Shown piece by piece: positions 8,454 through 17,182 of a stretch of 42,889 nt of DNA. The notes under the pieces were generated by a model. The model made no database searches. It was not told the origin of the DNA and saw only the letters and a list, made by a program, of their open reading frames with translations. This DNA is from Caryophanales bacterium (GTDB lineage Bacteria; Bacillota; Bacilli; Bacillales; DSM-4216), in NCBI GenBank assembly GCA_014896555.1, contig JADBKC010000008.1:1-42889 (forward strand), given 5' to 3'. A program made the position numbers and the translations under genes. Each line of letters opens with the position of its first letter. Position 1 is the stretch's first letter.

Positions 8454-8466
8454 AATAGCTCCTTTA

Positions 8467-10506
8467 TTAAACGAATACCCCGACAAAAAGATCAATGAGC
8501 TTAATACCAATAAATGGAGCGACTACTCCCCCTAAACCATAGATTAATAAGTTTCGACGCAATAGCTTTGCAGCTGGCATCGGCTTATAAGGAATCCCTT
8601 TTATCGCCAATGGAATCAATAAAGGGATAATCACCGCGTTAAAGATTAATGCCGATAAAATGGCGCTTGTCGGCGAATGCAGCTGCATAAAATTTAACAC
8701 TTTCATTTGCGGAATAGCCACTGTAAACATAGCGGGTAAAATTGCAAAGTATTTCGCAATATCATTGGCAATACTAAAAGTGGTTAAAGCCCCGCGTGTC
8801 ATCAATAACTGTTTCCCAATAGAAACCACTTCAATGATTTTAGTTGGGTCTGAATCAAGATCGACCATATTGGCAGCTTCTTTCGCAGCTATCGTTCCAC
8901 TGTTCATTGCTAATCCCACATCTGCTTGCGCTAGAGCAGGGGCATCGTTTGTCCCATCTCCTGTCATGGCCACTAAATGACCTTTTGATTGCTCTTCGCG
9001 AATGACCCGTATTTTATCTTCAGGTTTGCTTTCAGCAATAAAATCATCGACTCCTGCTTCTCTCGCAATGGTAGCCGCAGTTAATGGGTTGTCGCCCGTA
9101 CACATAATCGTCTTAATTCCCATTTTACGCAGTTCTTCAAACCGTTCTTTCATCCCTGGCTTTACCGTATCTTTCAAGTAAATCATTCCTACAATTTTCT
9201 CTCCCACAGAAACGGCTAATGGTGTACCACCTTGATTGGCTATTTGATCGTTTTTTTCCTTTAAATCACTAGGAATTTGTCCACCTAATTGTTCAACATG
9301 TTTTTGTATGGCATCCACTGCTCCCTTACGGTAGGACACACCATTAATATCCATGCCACTCATCCGCGTTTCAGCAGCAAATGGAATAAATTCGGCATTT
9401 TCATATTGAGATTCATCCATCGAAAATCCTTGATTTCTTGCCAATTCTAAAACAGAACGTCCCTCTGGTGTTTCATCTTTTAAAGATGAGAGAACCGCCG
9501 CTTTACGAGCTTCTTCCTCTGTTGCTGAACCAACCGGTATAAACTGCGAAGCCATCCGGTTACCAAATGTGATGGTTCCTGTTTTATCGAGAATCATAGT
9601 ATTGATATCTCCCGCAGCCTCTACCGCTTTACCAGACATGGCTAATACGTTAAATCGCGTAACACGATCCATTCCAGCAATACCAATAGCGGAAAGAAGC
9701 CCTCCAATCGTTGTTGGAATTAAACAAACAAGTAAAGCAATCAGGGTAACGACCTGTAATTTCACGCCTACATAATTGGAAATGGGTACTAATGTGATGA
9801 CAACCATTAAAAAAATGAAAGTTAGCGTAATAAGTAACGTATTTAATGCCAATTCATTCGGTGTTTTTTGTCGTGAAGCACCTTCAACAAGTGAAATCAT
9901 TTTATCTAAAAATGAATCACCAGGATCGGCAGTGATTTTTACTTTGATAGAGTCACTTACTACCTTCGTTCCACCTGTAACAGAACTAAAATCTCCCCCC
10001 GCTTCTTTAATCACAGGAGCTGACTCACCTGTAATTGCTGATTCATCAATGGACGCTAAACCTTCAATAATTTCTCCATCCCCCGGAATGATATCACCTG
10101 TTTCCACTAGCACAATATCGCCTTTTCGTAACTGAGTGGAAGAAATTTTTTCGATTTCCCCTTTTTGATTGATCCGTTTAGCCATTGTATCTGATTTCGT
10201 TTTCTTTAATGAGTCAGCTTGTGCTTTTCCTCTCCCCTCAGCAAGTGCTTCGGCAAAGTTTGCAAACAGAATCGTGAACAACAAGATGATAAAAACAGCA
10301 AATACATATCCTCGATTTTGTATATCAAAATAATGAGGCATCAAAAGCATCAACAATATAATAAAAGTTCCTATTTCGACAACAAACATGACCGGATTGC
10401 GCATCATCACAAGCGGATTTAATTTTTTAAAGCTGTCCATGACAGCTTGTCGTATAATGGAACCTTGAAAGAGAGACTGTTTTTTCCTTTCTGATTTCAT
10501 GCTCAT
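8467..10506 (-). CDS. kdpB: potassium-transporting ATPase ATP-binding subunit KdpB
   Basis: The P-type ATPase subunit of KdpFABC, 679 residues, full length. The actuator motif TGES is at residues 159-162; its Ser162 corresponds to the serine whose phosphorylation inhibits E. coli KdpB. The phosphorylation motif DKTGT begins at Asp307. [18 protein letters not shown] is the P-domain hinge. Membrane helices lie at about 40-85, 220-280 and in the last 110 residues. AAAGGAGGAAGAA precedes the ATG, and it starts 12 nt after kdpA. A further AAAGGAG just after the stop was probably the original ribosome binding site for kdpC before the IS110 insertion. Confidence 0.96.
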   Translation of the reverse strand: MSMKSERKKQSLFQGSIIRQAVMDSFKKLNPLVMMRNPVMFVVEIGTFIILLMLLMPHYFDIQNRGYVFAVFIILLFTILFANFAEALAEGRGKAQADSLKKTKSDTMAKRINQKGEIEKISSTQLRKGDIVLVETGDIIPGDGEIIEGLASIDESAITGESAPVIKEAGGDFSSVTGGTKVVSDSIKVKITADPGDSFLDKMISLVEGASRQKTPNELALNTLLITLTFIFLMVVITLVPISNYVGVKLQVVTLIALLVCLIPTTIGGLLSAIGIAGMDRVTRFNVLAMSGKAVEAAGDINTMILDKTGTITFGNRMASQFIPVGSATEEEARKAAVLSSLKDETPEGRSVLELARNQGFSMDESQYENAEFIPFAAETRMSGMDINGVSYRKGAVDAIQKHVEQLGGQIPSDLKEKNDQIANQGGTPLAVSVGEKIVGMIYLKDTVKPGMKERFEELRKMGIKTIMCTGDNPLTAATIAREAGVDDFIAESKPEDKIRVIREEQSKGHLVAMTGDGTNDAPALAQADVGLAMNSGTIAAKEAANMVDLDSDPTKIIEVVSIGKQLLMTRGALTTFSIANDIAKYFAILPAMFTVAIPQMKVLNFMQLHSPTSAILSALIFNAVIIPLLIPLAIKGIPYKPMPAAKLLRRNLLIYGLGGVVAPFIGIKLIDLFVGVFV

Positions 10507-10518
10507 TTCTTCCTCCTT

Positions 10519-12204
10519 TTAACGAATCGTTAAAAATTCAGCAATAGGACCTAATACAAGGACAGGGAAGAATGTTAATGCTCCGATCACTAATACAGTA
10601 CCAATCAAAATCACTCCAAACGTCGCGTTATCGGTTCTAAATGTCCCCACTGTCTCCGGAACCGGCTGTTTTTGAACTAATGAACCAGCGACAGCTAACA
10701 TGACAATAATCGAAACATATCTTCCCAGCAGCATGACGATCCCAGTCGAAATATTCCAGAAAGAAGTATTATCTCCCAGTCCTTCAAAACCGGAACCATT
10801 ATTAGCCGCTGATGAGGTGTATTCGTATACTACTTGCGAAATCGCGTGAAAGCCTGGATTGCTAATGGCATCCGTCCCTAGATGTGTCATAAAAGCAATC
10901 GCCGATGGAGCTAAAATAATGAATGGATGCAGCAACAAGGCAATCACAATCAGTTTTAATTCCCTCGGTTCGATTTTTCGGCCTAAAAATTCCGGTGTAC
11001 GTCCAACCATGAGCCCTGCCAAAAAGACGGCGAGAATCGCATACATTAACATATTGACAAAACCAACACCGTCACCGCCAAACACATTGTTTAACATCAT
11101 TAACGAAAGTGGAACTAACCCACCTATTGGAGTGAGGGTATCATGCATATTGTTGACCGATCCTGTTGTAGCAGAAGTCGTTACGGTCGTAAACAAACTG
11201 GACAACGTAGTGCCAAAGCGCACTTCTTTTCCTTCCATATTTCCTTGTGAAGAAGAGAAACCTAACTTATTAAGCGCCGGATTGCCAGCCTGTTCCGCAT
11301 AGTATTCGACGGACAGTAAGACAAGGAAAATGGCCAGCATCGTTCCGAAAAAAACCCAACCTTGTTTCCGGTTTTTCACCGCTAAACCATAAGTAAAAGG
11401 AATAGCAGCTGGAATGCACCACATAGACAACATTTCAATGACACTCGTGAGAGGATTTGGGTTTTCAAAAGGGTGAGAAGAGTTTGCCCCGAAAAATCCT
11501 CCACCGTTCGTTCCTAAATGTTTAATCGACTCAAGTGAAGCTACAGGTCCCAAAGCGAATGTTTGTACTTTTCCTTCTAATGTAGTAACCGTTGTACTGG
11601 AAGCGAATGTTTGCGGTACGCCTAATGCAACAAGACAAAGCGTAACTAGAACGGAAAGAGGAAGTAGAACTCTAACATTCGCTTTAACGAAGTCTTGATA
11701 AAAATTACCAATCGTTTTTCCTTTTTTAGATAAAGCACGAATTATCGCCATCGCTACGGATATTCCCGTTGCCGCAGACGTAAACATCATCATTGTGACA
11801 AAAATCATCTGTGATAAAATGGAAAGACCTGTCTCACCACTATAATGCTGCAAGTTTGTATTGGTCATAAAGCTGACCACTGTATTAAACGTAAGCGTAG
11901 GTTCCATATTATCTATTTTTGTGGAATGCAAGGGCAAATACTTTTGAAATCTTAATACGAGATAAGAAATTCCTAAAAGAGCGGCATTGACAGAGAGTAA
12001 AGAAAATGCATATTTTTTCCACCCCGTCGCTTCAAGACTTTGAATGCCGGATATTCGATAAATTATTTTTTCGATTGGCCAAAAGAAACGATCTAACTTG
12101 CTAGACTCTTTAAAGAAAACAAGATGCAAATATCTCCCTAAAGGTAGCGCGATCGCGATTAATAAAGCAATAACTATAAGAAACTGTAATATGGTGTATC
12201 CCAT
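10519..12204 (-). CDS. kdpA: potassium-transporting ATPase channel subunit KdpA
   Basis: The K+-binding, channel-like subunit of KdpFABC. It has 561 residues with about ten transmembrane helices and the four pore-loop signatures of the SKT superfamily, including FNTVVSFMTNTNLQHYSGE, GTNGGGFFGANSSHPFENP, TTSATTGSVNNMHDTLTP and SSAANNGSGFEGLGDNT. The size equals that of the E. coli protein. The start ATG is 35 nt downstream of kdpF. It is part of the riboswitch-controlled operon and should work with KdpB, KdpC and KdpF as a high-affinity K+ pump under potassium limitation. Confidence 0.96.
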   Translation of the reverse strand: MGYTILQFLIVIALLIAIALPLGRYLHLVFFKESSKLDRFFWPIEKIIYRISGIQSLEATGWKKYAFSLLSVNAALLGISYLVLRFQKYLPLHSTKIDNMEPTLTFNTVVSFMTNTNLQHYSGETGLSILSQMIFVTMMMFTSAATGISVAMAIIRALSKKGKTIGNFYQDFVKANVRVLLPLSVLVTLCLVALGVPQTFASSTTVTTLEGKVQTFALGPVASLESIKHLGTNGGGFFGANSSHPFENPNPLTSVIEMLSMWCIPAAIPFTYGLAVKNRKQGWVFFGTMLAIFLVLLSVEYYAEQAGNPALNKLGFSSSQGNMEGKEVRFGTTLSSLFTTVTTSATTGSVNNMHDTLTPIGGLVPLSLMMLNNVFGGDGVGFVNMLMYAILAVFLAGLMVGRTPEFLGRKIEPRELKLIVIALLLHPFIILAPSAIAFMTHLGTDAISNPGFHAISQVVYEYTSSAANNGSGFEGLGDNTSFWNISTGIVMLLGRYVSIIVMLAVAGSLVQKQPVPETVGTFRTDNATFGVILIGTVLVIGALTFFPVLVLGPIAEFLTIR

Positions 12205-12238
12205 GATATAAAGCTCCCCCTGTTCTTCATACGAGTAG

Positions 12239-12319
12239 TTAAAATTTCTCAGGATAAATCAATGCATACACTAAATAAACAAACAACATCAAAGTGAAAG
12301 TACCTATGATCCAGATCAT
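12239..12319 (-). CDS. kdpF: KdpF, small stabilising subunit of the Kdp pump
   Basis: A 26-residue single-helix peptide. It starts MIWIIGTFTLMLFVYLVYAL and ends YPEKF, matching the KdpF pattern (a hydrophobic helix ending in a short YP-containing tail just before kdpA). Its ATG overlaps the TGA of the preceding small ORF (ATGA), suggesting translational coupling. KdpF is known to stabilise the KdpABC complex in the membrane. Confidence 0.88.
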   Translation of the reverse strand: MIWIIGTFTLMLFVYLVYALIYPEKF

Positions 12320-12420
12320 TGTTCTTCATCTCCATTTACTACTCGGTCACACCAAAAAATGAATCCATAAAATGTCCAAAACGTGAGAGCCAATAATATA
12401 ATCATCCCCAAATCCCTCAT
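12316..12420 (-). CDS. 34-residue membrane peptide at the head of the kdp operon
   Basis: A small ORF starting MRDLGMIILLALTFWTFYGF and ending with an acidic tail (VVNGDEEQ). It has one transmembrane helix (about residues 5-24) and a GGGAGG site 8 nt before the ATG. It overlaps kdpF by 4 nt (ATGA). Similar tiny proteins with a WxxY/F helix are often seen just before kdpF in other bacteria, but I know no assigned function. Coupling to kdpF suggests a pump-associated peptide. Confidence 0.75.
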   Translation of the reverse strand: MRDLGMIILLALTFWTFYGFIFWCDRVVNGDEEQ

Positions 12421-12540
12421 CACGCTTACCTCCCAGTAAACAAATAATTTTGTTTTTCCATCCAAAAAGAAGTATATTTACATTTTTTCATTTCAAAGGT
12501 TCATTATTTCCGAAATTGAACAATTCTTACTGATCAAAAC

Positions 12541-12576
12541 AATAAAAACCAACAGGAGGTTATCCTGTTGGTTTTT
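12541..12576 (-). terminator. intrinsic terminator of the kdp riboswitch leader
   Basis: The stem CCAACAGGA (12549-12557) / TCCTGTTGG (12563-12571) is followed on the minus strand by TTTTTATT. It lies between the c-di-AMP aptamer and the first ORF. The upstream GGAGGTGTTAT (about 12590-12600 on the minus strand) can alternatively pair with ATAACCTCC inside the terminator, giving an antiterminator. Confidence 0.88.
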
Positions 12577-12602
12577 GGGCGCAACAAATAACACCTCCTC
12601 TC

Positions 12603-12750
12603 ACAACGCTTACGAGGTTAGCTGACGGATTCGGGTGATGAGAGTCACCCTACTCATTCAGAACCTGGACAGTTTCTGAACAAGATTCACCCCATGCGAC
12701 CTATAAGATCACAGTTGGTTCCCCCGCTCCTTTCGGACTCAGCGACTATT
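12603..12750 (-). promoter_or_regulatory. ydaO/yuaA-type c-di-AMP riboswitch controlling kdp
   Basis: The minus strand carries the conserved landmarks: GTCGCTGAGTCCGAAAGGAGC, GGGGGAACC, GGGGTGAATC, GTAGGGTGACTC, CACCCGAATCCGTCAGC and TAACCTCGTAAGCG. P1 closes between AGTCGCT (about 12740-12746) and AGCG (about 12607-12610). Known ydaO riboswitches bind c-di-AMP and terminate transcription of potassium-uptake genes. The leader therefore should silence kdp when c-di-AMP, which rises with K+, is high. Confidence 0.95.
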
Positions 12751-12783
12751 AAGGAAATAATGAACTTATGAAATTAATGCCAT

Positions 12784-12811
12784 GTTATACCTTGCTACGA
12801 GATATGTAAAG
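12784..12811 (-). promoter_or_regulatory. probable SigA promoter of the kdp leader
   Basis: On the minus strand a -10 TATAAC (12784-12789) lies 16 nt from CTTTAC (12806-12811). The -10 is good and the -35 weak. It sits about 35 nt upstream of the riboswitch, where transcription must begin. Confidence 0.5.
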
Positions 12812-12829
12812 GAACAATTTTACAAAAAA

Positions 12830-13265
12830 ATAAGTGATTAACCTCCAATTTTCATTATGTAAGCGCTTAAAATTTCTATTTTTTTATATTTTCTTATTTT
12901 ATCACTTTATTTCGAGTATCCTCACGAAAAATTCATTTGTTGGAAAGGTAAGATATTTTGTCCTTTTGACGATGGAGGATATTGGTAAAATGATAAGATA
13001 TTGCAGTTTTTTGAAAACACATGTTTAAAAATACAGGGATTTATAACCATCAAGAAAACCTTATTGCATAAAAAAATTTAGCATCTCAAAAAATTATCCT
13101 ATTTTTGGAGCAATGGGACTAGAATGAGATAGAGATGCCTAATGAAGGCTTTAATATTTTAAAAAAGTATTTTCTGCTCAATCGACAGTCTTTTCCTTAG
13201 AAGATTAGGAGCTGTTCTCCCCACTTTTAAATTTTTATCTACTATATATTTCCATTTGTTTATTA
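12830..13265. other. AT-rich intergenic stretch; one cre-like site, no gene seen
   Basis: Between the kdp promoter and the M23 peptidase terminator I find no gene with a ribosome binding site. TGTAAGCGCTTAAA at 12858-12871 matches the CcpA cre consensus at 13 of 14 positions and lies about 50 nt upstream of the kdp promoter. Whether it is used is unknown. Confidence 0.4.
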
Positions 13266-13316
13266 GCGAAAAAATACACAACTTGCCACCTTATAGAAAC
13301 AAGTTGTGTATTTTTA
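13266..13316 (-). terminator. bidirectional terminator after the M23 peptidase gene
   Basis: A 15-bp perfect inverted repeat (AAAATACACAACTTG at 13271-13285 and CAAGTTGTGTATTTT at 13300-13314) with T runs on both sides. It ends the minus-strand ftsE-ftsX-peptidase transcript. Confidence 0.88.
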
Positions 13317-13396
13317 TGGAGTATATTTTATCTAAGATTTATCCCCCACTGATGGATGTGGATGTTTCTTTTTTTGTAAAAGGCACTTTTTCCAGC

Positions 13397-14665
13397 TTAA
13401 AATTGAATATATTTCCGCGGATCTACCGCATATGTTTTAGCCGGAGTCCATGGTCCTTCATGAATTTCAAAATGAAGATGCTGACCGGTTGATTGTCCTG
13501 TGCTTCCCATATAGCCGATCACTTGTCCTTTCGAAACGTGGCCTGATTGAACAAGGCGTGCAGACATATGGGCATAAACCGTCGTAAATACTTTTCCGTT
13601 AATGGAATGCGAAATAAAAATACAGTTTCCGTAAGAACTAGAATAATAGGATCGAATGACTTCTCCTGATGCAGCAGCCACAATTGGAACGTTGGCACCA
13701 CTGTTTGCGATATCAATTCCTTGATGGAATTCAGAACCTCTGTTGCCAAACTCAGAAGAAATCACCCCTGCTGCTGGCCGAGTAAAGGTCCCCGACGAAA
13801 CTTCAGGCATTGGACCTTGGCTCGTGGACTGACCGGAATTTTCATTGCCAATTGGCTGTTGTGGTGATGCGGCCTCATCTTTTCGATTTTTTTCGCTTTG
13901 AATCGCATTTTGAATAGCTATTTGCTGGGATGCCAGCAATTCTTGTTCTTCTTGAAGACTTAGTTTATCATTTTCAACGTCTTTCTGTTCTTTTGCTAAC
14001 TGCTTCATCACTGCGTCTTTTTCCGCCCGTTTGGCATTTAAACGTGCTGTTAAATCTTTTAAATCCTGCACCATTCCTGTTAAACGATGCAGCTCTTTTT
14101 CTACTTCTTTGCGATTATTCTCTAACTTTTCCTCATCTTTTTTTTGTTCGTCCAAAATCGTTTTATCGGCGTTTACAAGAGTAGTCACAGCTGTAGCGCG
14201 GTCGATAAAATCACTAAAGCTTTCAGCACCAAGCAGCACATCTATGTAACTCGAGCTTCCCCCGCTTTGCTGAAGTGCGCGCGCTCGTTCTTTTAACACC
14301 TCATTCCGTTCTTGAATCCGCGTTTGAATTTCTTTCATTTCCTTTTTCAGCTTTTCAATTTTTTCGTTTGTCTCTTTCATTTGTTTTTGCTTCTCAGCAA
14401 TTTTTAACTCGGCATCTTGAGCAGCCATATCGATCGCTTTCATTTCCTTTGCTAACTTGCTTTGCTGATCTTTTAACTCGTTAAGTCTTTTGTCTTTTTC
14501 TTGAAGATGATGTTGAAGGTTTTCCTTTTTTTGTTCAATTTGCGTATTTTTCGATTCCAAATCTGAAAGTTTTGAAGCAAAAGCGGCTTTTGTGAAGCCA
14601 AAATTACTTCCAAGCCCTAAAGAAGCCGCCAAAGCGGCCGAAAGAACGACTCTCTTTTTCACCAT
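13397..14665 (-). CDS. EnvC-like coiled-coil M23 peptidase, probable FtsEX partner
   Basis: A 422-residue secreted protein: signal peptide (about 1-30), long coiled coils (about 32-130 and 165-265), a Pro/Gln/Ser-rich linker and a C-terminal LytM/M23 domain (about 295-415). The zinc and catalytic residues are present: His314 and Asp318 (HQGID) and His396/His398 (QHLHFEIH). M23 proteins with this build are activated by the FtsEX ABC complex in several bacteria (EnvC, PcsB-like logic). Here the gene directly follows ftsX. It could be an active endopeptidase or an activator; the intact metal ligands favour activity. Its usual downstream neighbour ctpB is displaced by the hom-kdp block. Confidence 0.88.
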   Translation of the reverse strand: MVKKRVVLSAALAASLGLGSNFGFTKAAFASKLSDLESKNTQIEQKKENLQHHLQEKDKRLNELKDQQSKLAKEMKAIDMAAQDAELKIAEKQKQMKETNEKIEKLKKEMKEIQTRIQERNEVLKERARALQQSGGSSSYIDVLLGAESFSDFIDRATAVTTLVNADKTILDEQKKDEEKLENNRKEVEKELHRLTGMVQDLKDLTARLNAKRAEKDAVMKQLAKEQKDVENDKLSLQEEQELLASQQIAIQNAIQSEKNRKDEAASPQQPIGNENSGQSTSQGPMPEVSSGTFTRPAAGVISSEFGNRGSEFHQGIDIANSGANVPIVAAASGEVIRSYYSSSYGNCIFISHSINGKVFTTVYAHMSARLVQSGHVSKGQVIGYMGSTGQSTGQHLHFEIHEGPWTPAKTYAVDPRKYIQF

Positions 14666-14730
14666 AAATCCCCTTTCCCTATCATTTTTTTCTTTTTTCC
14701 AGCGTTAAAAGTATGTAGATCTAAAAAACT

Positions 14731-15615
14731 TTAAATTTTCAAGAAGCGGCGAACAGACAAGAAGCTTCCCCATATTCCGATAAAAACGCCGACCAATAAA
14801 ATAATGGCGCTTACTTGGAACACAAAAGGCGTATAGGAAAGAATTTGGATAAAATGATCATGCACATGCGATTCAAAATATTGATAGATGACTTTATAGA
14901 CAACCGCCACAAATGCGATTGGAGTGACAGATCCTAAAATTCCGATCCAAAGCCCTTCCAGTAAAAACGGCCAGCGAATAAATGAATTGGTAGCTCCCAC
15001 TAGTCTCATAATCTCAATTTCTTTTCGCCTTGAAAAAATATTCATTTTAATTGTGTTCGAAATTAAAAACATGGCGGTGAATAATAATCCGATCAGGAGT
15101 ACCAAGCTGACATTTCTTGCTGTTTCTAGCACCTGAAACAATTTTTTGACTTTCTTTTCTCCATAGACGACTTTTTCCGCATGTCCAAAATGGCTTATTT
15201 TCTCGGCCACTTTGGACGTATCTTTCGGATTTTTCGTTTTGACGATGAACACATCGTAAAGAGGATTATCTTGTTTAAAAAGTTTAAATTCGTTTCCCAT
15301 GTCTTTAATTAAATTTTGCAATTCTTGTTCTTTTGAGGAAAACTGAACCGATTTCACTTGGGGCATAGATTCAATTTGTTCCTTGAGTTCTTCTTCGTCT
15401 TGTTTGCTGGCATTAAGAGCGATATGTACTCTGATTTCAACGTCTTTTTCCATATCCGTGGCTGCTTTGTTCATATTAAATAAAATGATCAGAAACACTC
15501 CGAACATTAATAAGGTGACAGTCACTGCCGAAACGGATGCGAACGTCATCCAGCCATTTCGGCCAAGGCTCTTAAAGCTTTCTCGAAAGTGGCGACGCAG
15601 TGTTCTAGCTTTCAT
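14731..15615 (-). CDS. ftsX: cell-division ABC transporter membrane protein FtsX
   Basis: A 294-residue FtsX. Helix 1 is at about 22-48, the extracellular domain at about 50-165, and the last three helices form the FtsX/MacB-like core from about 170, including the conserved SRRKEIEIMRLVGAT stretch. The open frame extends 46 codons further upstream, but the ATG at 15613-15615 gives the family start (MKARTLRRHFRESFK). That start overlaps the end of ftsE by 11 nt, indicating translational coupling. With FtsE it transmits ATP hydrolysis to cell-wall hydrolases outside the membrane, here probably the adjacent M23 protein. In B. subtilis the partner is CwlO. Confidence 0.95.
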   Translation of the reverse strand: MKARTLRRHFRESFKSLGRNGWMTFASVSAVTVTLLMFGVFLIILFNMNKAATDMEKDVEIRVHIALNASKQDEEELKEQIESMPQVKSVQFSSKEQELQNLIKDMGNEFKLFKQDNPLYDVFIVKTKNPKDTSKVAEKISHFGHAEKVVYGEKKVKKLFQVLETARNVSLVLLIGLLFTAMFLISNTIKMNIFSRRKEIEIMRLVGATNSFIRWPFLLEGLWIGILGSVTPIAFVAVVYKVIYQYFESHVHDHFIQILSYTPFVFQVSAIILLVGVFIGIWGSFLSVRRFLKI

Positions 15616-16291
15616 ATCCGTACTCACCTCGCTGCTCGTCGCGTACAATCCGCCCGTTATCAATCGCAATGACCCGATGACGGTTTGTATTGACAATTTC
15701 TTTGTTGTGAGTCGCCATGACAATGGTCGTGCCTGTTCGGTTAATTTTTTCAAAAAGATTGATAATGTCCCATGACGTCTCAGGGTCTAAATTTCCAGTT
15801 GGTTCATCTGCGATCACCACTTTCGGACGATTCACAATGGATCGCGCAATTGAAACGCGCTGCTGTTCCCCGCCCGAAAGCTCGTCGGGAAACATTCTCG
15901 CTTTATGCTTCAAACCGACAAGTGCTAACACTTCCATTACTCTTTTCTTAATGTTTTCTGGGGTTTCTTCGATCACTTCCAACGCAAAGGCGACATTTTC
16001 ATAAACCGTCAGCGTCGGCAATAGTTTAAAATCTTGGAATACAACCCCAATATTTCTCCTCAAAAACGGAACTTTGCTGTTTTTCAAGGTAGAAACGGTG
16101 GTCCCATTGACAATCACAGTTCCTTTTGTCGGTTTTTCTTCCCGATATATCAGCTTAATAAAGGTCGACTTGCCAGCACCGCTCGGGCCAACGATGTAAA
16201 CGAATTCTCCTTTATTGATCCGTACATTAAAACCATTAGCCGCCACTACACCGTTCGGGTACTGTTTAAAAACATCCTTCATTTCTATCAT
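15605..16291 (-). CDS. ftsE: cell-division ABC transporter ATPase FtsE
   Basis: A 228-residue ABC ATPase. Walker A is GPSGAGKST (about 36-44 from the chosen start), the signature is LSGGEQQRVSIARS, Walker B is VVIADEPTGNLD, and the H-loop lies in MATHNKE. The frame opens 8 codons earlier, but AGGTGG lies 7 nt before the ATG at 16289-16291, giving the typical start MIEMKDVFKQYPNG. It forms the FtsEX complex with the overlapping ftsX. Confidence 0.96.
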   Translation of the reverse strand: MIEMKDVFKQYPNGVVAANGFNVRINKGEFVYIVGPSGAGKSTFIKLIYREEKPTKGTVIVNGTTVSTLKNSKVPFLRRNIGVVFQDFKLLPTLTVYENVAFALEVIEETPENIKKRVMEVLALVGLKHKARMFPDELSGGEQQRVSIARSIVNRPKVVIADEPTGNLDPETSWDIINLFEKINRTGTTIVMATHNKEIVNTNRHRVIAIDNGRIVRDEQRGEYGYES

Positions 16292-16528
16292 TCTAAAACC
16301 ACCTAAGTCTTTCATTTCTTGTTGAATCTATAACAATAAACCATTTTTTTAGGGAAAAATCGCAAAATCTATCGAATTTTCAACTCAAAACTCATTATAG
16401 CATTGAATATCTTTTTATCATTGAAAATTTATGTTACATTTTGATTTCACTTTGTAAAGAAATGATCGCCGAAAAGTCCGCAATGCAGGCTGAGGAAGAT
16501 AAGCGAAAGAACACAACCGTTCCCACAA

Positions 16529-16560
16529 AAAAAGCCAAGTGCTTCCATCGCACTCAGCTT
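16529..16560 (-). terminator. terminator after cccB
   Basis: On the minus strand AGCTGAGTGC pairs with GCACTTGGCT around a 7-nt loop and is followed by TTTTTTTG. It lies about 80 nt downstream of the cccB stop and separates it from ftsE. Confidence 0.85.
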
Positions 16561-16642
16561 CCTTTCTCCTTTAAGCAAAAATCTCTATCTTCTCCATTAA
16601 ATGGGTTGCCTCCATAACCGTCATAATAATTTCAACCTCATT

Positions 16643-16960
16643 TTATTTTTTATTGGCCAGCCATTCAGCTATTTTTTCGGCGTCTTTTCCTTGCACAATT
16701 TTTGGAGGCATTTGTCCGCGGCCATTTTTCAAGATATTTAAGATTTCCTCTTTGCTATACTTAGAACCAACTTTTTGCAAAGAAGGACCGACCCCGCCTT
16801 TTAAATTTTCTCCATGACAGCTAATGCACTTATTGTTGTAGATCTGCTGCGGGTCATTTCCTTTATTAGCCGATTCTTTTGAAGCATTATCGCCATTGCC
16901 TCCTCCACAAGCGGCAAGCAGAAACGATGTTCCAAGTATAAGCCCCATTAACTTTTTCAT
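16643..16960 (-). CDS. cccB: cytochrome c-551, membrane lipoprotein
   Basis: A 105-residue small c-type cytochrome. It has a lipoprotein signal with lipobox LAAC (Cys18), a Gly/Asn/Ser-rich linker, and then a haem domain with CISCH (Cys45, Cys48, His49) and the axial Met84 in GQMPP. It carries electrons at the outer face of the membrane, as CccB does in B. subtilis, where the gene also precedes ftsE. Good AGGAGG site upstream. Confidence 0.93.
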   Translation of the reverse strand: MKKLMGLILGTSFLLAACGGGNGDNASKESANKGNDPQQIYNNKCISCHGENLKGGVGPSLQKVGSKYSKEEILNILKNGRGQMPPKIVQGKDAEKIAEWLANKK

Positions 16961-17182
16961 TTTTATCCTCCTTTGTGATAATAATAGAACTACTAAGAAA
17001 TTATACCAATTTTATTTCGCTTTGAAACCGTCCCACACCCTTCCATTCTGCGATAGCATCACGGAAATGCTGTAGAACCATCCTTTTCACAAATTGTTTC
17101 CATTTCGTGAAATTCCGTTGAATCTGACAAAAAACCGATTTTCTATTTTTTATTATGAACACAATGAATGAAAAAAATCTTC

